DNA of 7,540 nt from a candidate division WWE3 bacterium (lineage in GTDB: Bacteria > Patescibacteriota > WWE3 > UBA101185 > UBA10185). The position numbers were made by a program, and so were the translations under genes. The DNA is taken from contig PXDX01000089.1 in the NCBI GenBank assembly GCA_003564915.1, forward strand, positions 1 to 7,540. The letters are read 5' to 3'. Within the stretch, counting starts at the first letter, position 1; the number at the start of each line of letters is the position of its first letter. Positions 1 through 5,411 of this stretch are shown in pieces. The notes under the pieces were generated by a model. It was not told the DNA's origin and did not search any database. It saw only the letters and a list, made by a program, of their open reading frames with translations.

Positions 1-150
1 GAGCCCATAGAACTCTATGGATTCTGCAGCACCGTCCTCTTGTAACAGGTTATCCAGGGCGATAAAAGCAATCAAAACTATTATTAGGATCATACTTCCT
101 GCTACAAGAATGGAAAAGATGTTATTTTTTCTATAAGAGTAACGTTTCAT
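1..150 (-). CDS. N-terminus of unidentified single-pass membrane protein (partial)
   Basis: The ATG is at 150-148 and the frame stays open through the window edge, giving the first 50 residues of a longer protein. The N-terminus MKRYSYRKNN is basic and is followed by about 20 hydrophobic residues (roughly 12-32), then an acidic stretch LLQEDGAAES. This fits an N-in signal anchor or an uncleaved signal peptide, with the rest of the protein outside the membrane. It is not a prepilin: there is no Gly before the hydrophobic segment and no Glu at +5. No clear Shine-Dalgarno sequence precedes the ATG. A TATACT hexamer at 163-158 would place a transcript start almost on the ATG, so a leaderless message is possible, but no convincing -35 box is visible. 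A 220-nt gap and a hairpin separate it from the pilin gene, so it may be its own transcription unit. I do not recognise the family. Confidence 0.7.
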   Translation of the reverse strand, partial: MKRYSYRKNNIFSILVAGSMILIIVLIAFIALDNLLQEDGAAESIEFYGL

Positions 151-333
151 TATTCGCAGTATATTGCACTCTTATTAGATTTTATTGAAAGAGTTGTAAG
201 AATTTCTTAAGTAAATTTAGGGATTTTATGCGAATCTTTTTTAAAGGATTAAATGGATGAGCAACTGAAAGAGTATACATAAAATAAACACAAAAACATC
301 TCAAGTTTAACAAGCATGAAATTCCAGCCAACC

Positions 334-357
334 GGGGCAAGATCTTTTTCTTGCCCC
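334..357 (-). terminator. GC-rich hairpin after the major prepilin gene, putative terminator or 3'-end stabiliser
   Basis: A perfect 9-bp inverted repeat (GGGGCAAGA / TCTTGCCCC) closes a 6-nt loop 13 nt after the prepilin stop codon. Its position marks the likely end of the pilus transcript. Read on the minus strand, no T-tract follows the stem (GGTTGGCTGG comes next), so it is not a textbook intrinsic terminator for the operon. Read on the plus strand a TTTTT run follows, but only about 8 nt after the stem. It could stop transcription with help, work poorly in both directions, or protect the 3' end of the pilin mRNA. Confidence 0.5.
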
Positions 358-370
358 TGTTCCGTTTTTA

Positions 371-811
371 TTATCTAGATACTGATATAGCACTATCACT
401 TTCAGCGTGTATAGCTGAAACCGTAACGATATTATGTTCGTTCACTGTTATTGAGTATCCCGTATTTTCCGGACTTCCTTGTTGTGGATCAACTGGCATT
501 GAGTGCAGATACGGCGCTAGGTATGTATGAAGGTTTAAGTTACCTTCAGCCGTGCCTATTGGTTGCTCATCTACTACACCATCGAGCCCACACTCAGCAA
601 GGAACCCTCCGCTGTCGACCATGCATTGATGAACTGCTGTGAGAATACTGTTAACATCGTTCCATCTTCGAGCCTCTCTGGAGTCACGGAATCTGGTAGC
701 AGGATCTAAGGCAACAAAGACTAATGTTGCCAGTATAGCTATAATTGCTATAACTACTAAAAGTTCGATAAGGGTAAAACCCTTGTTGTCTTTTCTAATT
801 TTGGGCAGCAA
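371..811 (-). CDS. Major type IV prepilin, GspG/PilA-like
   Basis: This is probably the main pilus subunit: 146 aa with a class III (type IV) signal, a 10-residue basic leader and then G11|FTLIELL. Glu16 is the conserved Glu+5 and a hydrophobic helix runs to about residue 35. The following ALDPATRFRDSREARRW and NDVNSILTAV segments resemble GspG-type pilins of CPR bacteria. C63 and C74 could form a disulfide in the globular head. The start is a TTG at 811-809. No in-frame ATG exists before the pilin helix, an in-frame TGA lies just upstream, and AGAGGTG sits 7 nt before the TTG. It is the last gene of the cluster, 27 nt after the PilM-like gene, and ends just before a strong hairpin. A prepilin peptidase is required but is not in the window. 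It is identified as major by its GspG-like sequence, strong ribosome binding site and distal position, which is inference. Confidence 0.9.
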   Translation of the reverse strand: MLPKIRKDNKGFTLIELLVVIAIIAILATLVFVALDPATRFRDSREARRWNDVNSILTAVHQCMVDSGGFLAECGLDGVVDEQPIGTAEGNLNLHTYLAPYLHSMPVDPQQGSPENTGYSITVNEHNIVTVSAIHAESDSAISVSR

Positions 812-818
812 ATTTTTT

Positions 819-825
819 CACCTCT
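819..825 (-). promoter_or_regulatory. Strong ribosome binding site deciding the TTG start of the prepilin
   Basis: Minus-strand AGAGGTG lies 7 nt upstream of the TTG at 811-809. It is the only close anti-16S match found before a complete gene in this window, since the other starts rely on AT-rich leaders or coupling. It both fixes the unusual TTG start and suggests independent, higher translation of the pilin. Confidence 0.75.
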
Positions 826-838
826 TTTCTCAATCAGA

Positions 839-1936
839 TCAACTAATATTTTGACCTAATATTAATATTACACTATTTTCAACCGTTTCTTCCAAATAGA
901 TTTCAGAAACTTCTATATCATAGCTATTTTCAAGCAAATCTTCAATCAAATCAATGACTTGGGAAGGAGTGCTCTCTTTTACCCTCATTTCCGTTTTTGC
1001 TGAAGAATGATCGGGAGCATCACCTATACTTGTTATGGAAAAACCCTCTTCCTCAAGTATACCGCGTACCCTTCCCGCCTCTCCGGGAATGCCGGAGCCG
1101 TTAAGGATCAGGATACTGATTTGATCTAGGTCCACCTCGGTTTCTTCCAATTCATTCTCTTGCTCCTCCGCCTCATCCAGGTCTACCTCTCTAACAGATT
1201 GGGGAATGGTTCCGACATTCTCCGTTATTCCGCTGGTTTTAATATATCTGTAGATGATGATTCCGGCTCCCACAAATAATAATAGAGCTACCGTTATGAG
1301 TAAAAGGTTTCTTTTGTCCATTTTCTTAGGAATACCGAGATTTTTTACTTTCTTGACCTCACTCTTATTTTCTTCCTCTTTTTCAGGCGCTTGTTTCTGC
1401 TCTTTTTTGATCTCCAAATTAAGCACATCCTCATCTTTTCCTTTAATATCTTTCTTTAACGCTATCCCAACCACCGGATCTTTATCCCGTTCTTTTGCCA
1501 CCTTCTCGGGTTCTACCGCTTCTACTTCTATACCGCTTTCTTTTAAGGCATTAATTAGGACATCATAGATCTCTTTTACCGGAGCAAAAGCGACAACCTT
1601 GTTTTCTTCAAATCTTTTGAAGTCCCAAGTATATTCGTCTAGATTTTCAGGTACGAGGTGCGAAAAGTTTTCAAAGATCTCTTTCCTGGTGGAATTTAGT
1701 GATGTCTCTAATTCAGTTGTGTAGGATATATCTTCTCCAAGCAGTAACCGGATTCTTTTGATCTCGGATTTTTCCAACAATTCTTGTACTGCCTTACCTA
1801 TACTTTCAGGTTCTTCAGGCTTCCAGGATTTGCCTCCCTTTTTTACTGCATCTCCATTGGATACTGCGGCAACCTCATAAAGAGTTATTTCTTTTCTATT
1901 CGCAAATAATACTTGTATATTTTTTCCTAAGACCAT
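839..1936 (-). CDS. PilM/GspL-like protein fused through one membrane segment to a LytR_C-like domain
   Basis: 365 aa in three parts. Residues 1-160 look like a shortened PilM/GspL actin-like half: a strand with RLLLGEDISY (63-72), an REIFENF-type helix leading to TWDFKRF (103-109), VVAFAPVKEIYDVLINAL (114-131), and GIEVEAVEPE (135-144), the usual PilM stretch. No complete nucleotide-binding site is evident. Residues 161-208 are a highly charged Lys/Glu linker. A membrane helix spans about 210-229. After an acidic spacer (about 250-271), residues 272-363 resemble LytR_C: ISILILNGSGIPGEAGRV, then GFSITSIGDA and AKTEMRVK. Predicted topology is cytoplasmic N-terminus with LytR_C outside. This mimics GspL (actin-like, TM, ferredoxin-like), and no PilN or PilO is nearby. 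The ATG at 1936-1934 follows the PilX-like stop by 16 nt with only a weak AAAGAA upstream. It stops at TGA, with a second in-frame TGA two codons later. Domain assignments are from motif recognition only. Confidence 0.75.
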   Translation of the reverse strand: MVLGKNIQVLFANRKEITLYEVAAVSNGDAVKKGGKSWKPEEPESIGKAVQELLEKSEIKRIRLLLGEDISYTTELETSLNSTRKEIFENFSHLVPENLDEYTWDFKRFEENKVVAFAPVKEIYDVLINALKESGIEVEAVEPEKVAKERDKDPVVGIALKKDIKGKDEDVLNLEIKKEQKQAPEKEEENKSEVKKVKNLGIPKKMDKRNLLLITVALLLFVGAGIIIYRYIKTSGITENVGTIPQSVREVDLDEAEEQENELEETEVDLDQISILILNGSGIPGEAGRVRGILEEEGFSITSIGDAPDHSSAKTEMRVKESTPSQVIDLIEDLLENSYDIEVSEIYLEETVENSVILILGQNIS

Positions 1937-1952
1937 ATGTTCTTTATATATT

Positions 1953-2339
1953 CTAATATATTTCTAGGGATGTTACGGTTGCGCTTCTTCCCATCACCTC
2001 AACTTCTAGAATTGCTTCCTTACCATATTCATCTAAAAAAGCACTTATGTGGATCTCTCTTCCCTCTTCTACAGGCGTGACCTCTATTGTGCAGTGCCCC
2101 CCATCCAGGTTTAGACTTTCTCCCTCATAACTTAAGTTTCTTTGTAGCTGGATAATAGCTATTTCAGAACAACTGCGGGCGATCTCACGAGACTGGATAC
2201 CTTTTCTAGAAGCCGAAGTGCTCCTCAATATGTCCGTGGTTATCAAGGGAAGCGTCATTAAAACGCTCATCAAGACGGTACCAATTACTAAAACGGTTAT
2301 TAATGCTATATATCCCTTCTGTTTCTTCATGACTTTCAT
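1953..2339 (-). CDS. Minor prepilin, PilX/GspK-like, lacking Glu+5
   Basis: 128 aa. The leader MKVMKKQKG is followed by YIALITVLVIGTVLMSVLMTLPLI as the pilin helix, shown here as positions 10-33. The residue at +5 after the Gly9|Tyr10 cleavage site is Ile, not Glu. This is typical of GspK-type tip subunits, which lack Glu+5, and the QKGYIALI start matches the PilX_N pattern. The short head has a Cys pair (ARSCSE at C57, GGHC at C83) that could form a disulfide. The gene begins 4 nt after the preceding stop (TAA TATT ATG) with no Shine-Dalgarno sequence, so translation is probably coupled. A second in-frame ATG three codons in would give MKKQKG and is an equally sensible start. In gsp systems the K subunit caps the filament, and the same role is inferred here. 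It is much shorter than proteobacterial GspK, so no large GspK insert domain is present. Confidence 0.75.
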   Translation of the reverse strand: MKVMKKQKGYIALITVLVIGTVLMSVLMTLPLITTDILRSTSASRKGIQSREIARSCSEIAIIQLQRNLSYEGESLNLDGGHCTIEVTPVEEGREIHISAFLDEYGKEAILEVEVMGRSATVTSLEIY

Positions 2340-2343
2340 AATA

Positions 2344-3243
2344 TTAATATATGCAGCAGCAGGTGTCTTCTAGAGGACCCCCAGTGCAGTAGACATCCCC
2401 CTCTTCCCCTCCCCACTCACCCCCAGATTGGATGCATTGGGACGGGTTCTGTTTGCACAAGCCGTATGGGTAGCCTCTTTCCATACACCATTCCGAGCAA
2501 GGGGTAGGCGCAATACCTCCTTCCCCGCTTTGAGTAAGAAGATCGAATTCGCCCCGTACTCTTGAACCATCCGACATTATCATTTCCATTATAATATTTC
2601 CTCCGTGAAGATTTGAGTCGAAATCTATACGGTTTAGCTCGGAAGTGACATCGGGGGGAACCACCACATCTGTTATATCTATTGTAGTTCCGGAGGGAGC
2701 GGATCCTGACCAGACCGTGTTACCGTTAACTATAATTTCCGTTGCGTTGATATTTTCGCTTACATTGAACCACTCCAGATAGATCTCAGATATCGTTATG
2801 AATTCATCTTTACTATTTCCCAGATGTGTACGTACCAGAGATTCTCCTGTTGAGGTTAGGGATGCCGCAGTTAGATCAATGAGAAGGTACCTGGATTCCA
2901 AGTTAGGTCTATCCAGCTCCCACGCACTTCTTATTTCCGAATTCTCCAATTTTATGTTAAAGGAATCCTCAGTGCTTCTATCTGTTAGGATTATATCTGG
3001 GGAATACATTGCATCCATAAAATCCTGAACTTCGTTTTTATTTGAGGATACATATATACCCTTTCCCAAAGTGTATAACTCGTTGTACGTAAGGTTATTT
3101 TGTTCCATGGTGCTGTCCTTTAGATAAACAACATCCCACAGAAAAATAATGGCTCCTCCCATTAGTAGCGCTATTAGCGCTACATAGATCAACAACTCTA
3201 TGAAAGTGAATCCGTTTTTTCTCTTGATCATCTTTTTATTCAT
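2344..3243 (-). CDS. Minor prepilin, GspJ/PilW-like, with C-terminal eight-cysteine module
   Basis: 299 aa from the ATG at 3243-3241. A GTG directly upstream (3246-3244) would add one residue, and neither has a Shine-Dalgarno sequence. The leader ends at G11 and the helix begins FTFIELLIYVALIALLMGG, with Glu at +5. The body (about 50-148) is of the PilW/GspJ size and place in the operon. Residues 149-236 are strand-rich (EIYLEWF, TVWSG, IIMEMIMSDGSRVRGEFDL) and look like a beta-sandwich. The last 50 residues hold all eight cysteines of the protein in the order C-x3-C-x9-C-x6-C-x15-C-x8-CCC, ending CTGGPLEDTCCCIY. The upstream prepilin gene ends with the same pattern. The start codon lies inside the codons for the upstream gene's CCC-Asp-Glu end (8-nt overlap), implying coupled translation and perhaps 1:1 synthesis. 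Likely a tip or near-tip subunit. GspJ versus PilW assignment is by order rather than strong sequence match. Confidence 0.82.
   Translation of the reverse strand: MNKKMIKRKNGFTFIELLIYVALIALLMGGAIIFLWDVVYLKDSTMEQNNLTYNELYTLGKGIYVSSNKNEVQDFMDAMYSPDIILTDRSTEDSFNIKLENSEIRSAWELDRPNLESRYLLIDLTAASLTSTGESLVRTHLGNSKDEFITISEIYLEWFNVSENINATEIIVNGNTVWSGSAPSGTTIDITDVVVPPDVTSELNRIDFDSNLHGGNIIMEMIMSDGSRVRGEFDLLTQSGEGGIAPTPCSEWCMERGYPYGLCKQNPSQCIQSGGEWGGEEGDVYCTGGPLEDTCCCIY
2353..2499 (-). repeat. Eight-cysteine C-terminal module, copy 2 (in GspJ/PilW-like pilin)
   Basis: Residues 249-297 of the 299-aa prepilin. Spacing is C-x3-C-x9-C-x6-C-x15-C-x8-CCC. Shared with copy 1 are all eight Cys, Gly at +4 and +8 after C2, Pro at +4 after C3, and TGGP..DT before CCC. 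The 15-residue loop between C4 and C5 is Gly/Glu-rich and five residues longer than in copy 1. Codons for the conserved CCC are TGC here and TGT in copy 1, so the likeness is held at protein level and is not a recent DNA duplication. Confidence 0.85.
2397..2424 (-). other. Potential G-quadruplex within coding mRNA
   Basis: On the minus (mRNA) strand four G-tracts of 5, 4, 4 and 5 Gs are separated by loops of 5, 1 and 4 nt, a classical four-tract quadruplex pattern. It encodes the Gly/Glu-rich loop between C4 and C5 of the cysteine module. Such a run stands out in this AT-rich window. Confidence 0.6.
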
Positions 3244-3856
3244 CACAACAACAGGTGTCCCTGCTTGGTCCTCCTGTGCAAAATTGATCTGCGAAAGCTA
3301 CATAATAATCGCAGTGACCCGGCACCGGAGCACAAAAACCGGAGCTACGTCCTAAAGTTAGACAGTAATCATTACATGTTCCAACACTAGGACCTCCCGG
3401 AACGTGTGCTCTTACAGTTTGCCAGTTGGTCAAATATGTAAAATACTCTACTTGGCTGATTCTTACCGGACCATGGTTCCAAGTTACTCTGGAGGTGATT
3501 TTTTTAGCTTCAGGATCTATTTCTCCTTCAATTTCCGCATCTTCAATAATTATGATCCTGGCGTACTTGTCTTGAAAAGTATGTTGCTCTTCTGTAAGCT
3601 CCCAAAAGTCTTGGTCGTCGGTTACATCATATGAGCCGTTCACCAATTCCTCCCATCCTCGGTTTCTTATAGATTTTACTGCTTCAATACCCTCTTGAGC
3701 ATAAGCGGAAGCTTGGGCGTGCTCTTTGGCCAGCCTCGTAGCGGTCAGAGATCCTATTATTGCGGTTGCTCCGCTGCCGGAAATAATGACCAAAATGCCC
3801 AGGGATACTATTAATTCCACTAAACTTATTCCGTCTTCATGTTTTGTTTTCTTCAT
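3236..3856 (-). CDS. Minor prepilin, GspI/PilV-like, with C-terminal eight-cysteine module
   Basis: 206 aa. The leader MKKTKHEDG is cleaved at G9|I10, followed by ISLVELIVSLGILVIISG with Glu14 at +5. The segment AYAQEGIEAVKSIRNRGWEEL (positions 52-71) is the typical PilV/GspI-like helix end, and YLTNW (141-145) closes a beta-rich head (VTWNHGPVRISQVEYF). After a short PGGPSVG linker, residues 161-204 hold the only eight Cys of the protein: C-x3-C-x9-C-x6-C-x10-C-x8-CCC, ending CTGGPSRDTCCCDE. The next gene has a matching tail, though the two bodies are not obviously related. The ATG (3856-3854) is 3 nt after the GspH-like stop, with no Shine-Dalgarno sequence. In gsp systems I and J bind each other in the tip complex, so two matching tails here may sit side by side. 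Role inferred from family and order. Confidence 0.85.
   Translation of the reverse strand: MKKTKHEDGISLVELIVSLGILVIISGSGATAIIGSLTATRLAKEHAQASAYAQEGIEAVKSIRNRGWEELVNGSYDVTDDQDFWELTEEQHTFQDKYARIIIIEDAEIEGEIDPEAKKITSRVTWNHGPVRISQVEYFTYLTNWQTVRAHVPGGPSVGTCNDYCLTLGRSSGFCAPVPGHCDYYVAFADQFCTGGPSRDTCCCDE
3245..3376 (-). repeat. Eight-cysteine C-terminal module, copy 1 (in GspI/PilV-like pilin)
   Basis: Residues 161-204 of the 206-aa prepilin, with spacing C-x3-C-x9-C-x6-C-x10-C-x8-CCC. It shares about 18 aligned identities with copy 2, including TGGP..DTCCC. Eight Cys would allow four disulfides, consistent with a small knottin-like or defensin-like fold, though no fold can be named from sequence alone. 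Metal binding through the CCC run is the other possibility. Confidence 0.85.
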
Positions 3857-3859
3857 AAT

Positions 3860-4306
3860 TTAATTTACCGTGACCAATCCTTGAGAACTTATACTTATTA
3901 TATCTATTGAACCGTCGGCATCTTCAATGTGAATTATTTGTTCGGTGGTTACCCCCACCTCCTTTTCAAAAATCAGCGTCAAAGGAGAAGGAGTTATTGT
4001 TAGAAAGGCAGGAAAACTAAATTCCTGATCAAGAGCTTCATCGCGGCTTTCATAAGACGCCCCGCTGAACAAAACAACCTCATCTTCCGTTATCTGTACC
4101 CCCCAGCTGTTCGAATGTCGTCCTGCCATAGCGAAGGATCTGGCCGTATTAAGATAGCTTACTATTGTGTCCCTCGTATTTCTTGCTTGATTTCTTCTGT
4201 TAAAGTTTACTCCCAAGGGAAACGTCGCTACAGAAACAATTCCCATTATGGCAACAACTAGAAGTAATTCAATTAGCGTCAGTCCGGTGTTTTGCTTTTT
4301 CTTCAT
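3860..4306 (-). CDS. Minor prepilin, GspH/FimT-like
   Basis: 148 aa. The leader MKKKQNTG is cut before LTLIELLLVVAIMGIVSVA, with Glu13 at +5. After the helix, RNTRDTIVSYLNTARSFAMAG continues the N-terminal helix (residues 42-62). A beta-rich head follows with WGVQI (68-72), VVLFSGASYESRDEALD (77-93) and a C-terminal DIISISSQGLVTVN. The conserved W-x-V ... F-x-G-x-x-Y layout and short C-terminal strand after a Gly fit GspH/FimT pseudopilins, which prime filament assembly just below the tip complex. No Cys is present, unlike the two following minor pilins. The ATG (4306-4304) lies 23 nt after the PilC stop, with at best a weak GTGA upstream. It is the first of four consecutive minor prepilin genes in the H-I-J-K order of gsp operons. 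Confidence 0.85.
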   Translation of the reverse strand: MKKKQNTGLTLIELLLVVAIMGIVSVATFPLGVNFNRRNQARNTRDTIVSYLNTARSFAMAGRHSNSWGVQITEDEVVLFSGASYESRDEALDQEFSFPAFLTITPSPLTLIFEKEVGVTTEQIIHIEDADGSIDIISISSQGLVTVN

Positions 4307-4329
4307 CTTTCACTTATGAAAAAAACCAT

Positions 4330-5409
4330 CTAAAAGGAACTTGTCAATTCATAAATAGGTGTAACTATGGCTAAAGCAATGAAACCTACCGCAAGACCTA
4401 TGCCTATTAGAAGGAATGGTTCAATTATTGTTGTTAGATTATTACTGAAGGTATCTATTTCTTCCTCATAAAAGTCTCCCAAATAGAGAAGCGAGTCTTC
4501 CATGGTACCCGATTTTTCCCCTACACTTAGCATTGTTATAAATATTGATGGGATTTCCGGGTAACTTTCCTCTTCAAGCGTTTCGTGGATCGTCTTTCCT
4601 TCCTCTATGGATTTTTCCAGCCGTTTAGATATTTCCTTGAACTTTAGATTTGACATGGTATCAGTTGTTACCGAAATGGATTTTGAAATGGGAACGCCGC
4701 TTTTTAACAGAACCCCAAGATTTCTGGAGAATTTAGCCAGCTGATCCAGGCAGGTGATCTTTCCCATAACGGGAAGTTTTAATAAGACTCTGTGCCAGAG
4801 GTATTTAACTCCCGGTAGCCTCATCGACATGATTAACCCTATAACGATCAGTATTATTCCGCCAAAGAAGAATATACCGTAACTTCCCATGAAATCGGAT
4901 ATACCGAGCAGAATCTTCGTTGTCAGAGGGAGTTCAACATCGAACGAATCAAAAAAACTTGTGAGTTGGGGGAGAATGAACACCGAGATGAAAGCTCCCA
5001 TAATAAAAGCCGCTATAATTATCAGGCTGGGGTATAGCATAGCGCCCTGAATTTTCTTCTTTAGAATATAGGCTTTATTTAACTGATCCGCCAAAAATTC
5101 CATGTTTCTTTCCAGAGTTCCTGATTCCTCACTAATTTTTACCAAGCTTATGTAGAAATTGCCGAATGCTTTTTCATGCCTGCTTAATGATTCCGAAAGA
5201 GTTTGACCGTTTTTTATGCTTTCCAGCGTTTCCCTAAGAATTTCCTCGAGATAAGGATTTTCAGATTGATCCATTAGGGTTTCTATAGCTTCATCTATAG
5301 GTATTCCCGCCTTAAGCATTGTAGCCAGATGTTTAGTGAAGTTGACCCTCTCAATCAATTTAACTCTTTTTAGAAGTTGTAGTTGTTTAGATTTTTTCTT
5401 TTTTGCCAT
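4330..5409 (-). CDS. pilC: Type IV pilus / type II secretion platform protein PilC/GspF
   Basis: 359 aa inner-membrane platform protein that couples the ATPase to pilin extraction and polymerisation. Two T2SSF repeats are visible. The first covers about 23-147 (FTKHLATMLKAGIPIDEAIE, ISEESGTLERNMEFLA, then a TM at about 126-147 starting MLYPSLIII). The second covers about 222-349 (FSRNLGVLLKSGVPISKSIS, VGEKSGTMEDSLLYLG, EPFLLIGIGLAVGFIALAIV). A further TM lies at about 176-196, giving the usual three. The length is slightly short for the family (about 400), because the N-terminus, MAKKKKSKQLQLLKRVKLIER up to residue 21, is a short basic tail. The ATG lies 2 nt after the PilB stop, which implies coupled translation. 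An AAGGG stands about 17 nt upstream, too far to be a normal ribosome site. Confidence 0.96.
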   Translation of the reverse strand: MAKKKKSKQLQLLKRVKLIERVNFTKHLATMLKAGIPIDEAIETLMDQSENPYLEEILRETLESIKNGQTLSESLSRHEKAFGNFYISLVKISEESGTLERNMEFLADQLNKAYILKKKIQGAMLYPSLIIIAAFIMGAFISVFILPQLTSFFDSFDVELPLTTKILLGISDFMGSYGIFFFGGIILIVIGLIMSMRLPGVKYLWHRVLLKLPVMGKITCLDQLAKFSRNLGVLLKSGVPISKSISVTTDTMSNLKFKEISKRLEKSIEEGKTIHETLEEESYPEIPSIFITMLSVGEKSGTMEDSLLYLGDFYEEEIDTFSNNLTTIIEPFLLIGIGLAVGFIALAIVTPIYELTSSF

Positions 5410-5411
5410 TT

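Noticed and set aside
5..20. Hairpin CCATAG-AACT-CTATGG at the left edge.
   Set aside because: It lies within the coding sequence of the partial gene, is only 6 bp, and has no T-tract.
158..190. Promoter for the left-edge gene, with TATACT at 163-158 as a -10 box.
   Set aside because: No acceptable -35 hexamer at 16-18 nt; TTTCAA lies about 21 nt away. Not enough to annotate a promoter.
152..235. Seven-base inverted repeat, ATTCGCA at 152-158 and TGCGAAT at 229-235, flanking the promoter region of the left-edge gene.
   Set aside because: The arms are short and 70 nt apart; such a pair is expected by chance, and no operator family is recognisable.
247..285. Plus-strand AAAGGA followed by ATG and a nine-codon ORF.
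   Set aside because: Too short, no conserved feature, and antisense to the direction of every gene here.
857..2350. TAATATTAATAT palindromes at 857-870 and 2339-2350, near two gene ends.
   Set aside because: The first simply encodes Ile-Leu-Ile-Leu codons, and both are low-complexity AT sequence. Two occurrences do not make a repeat family.
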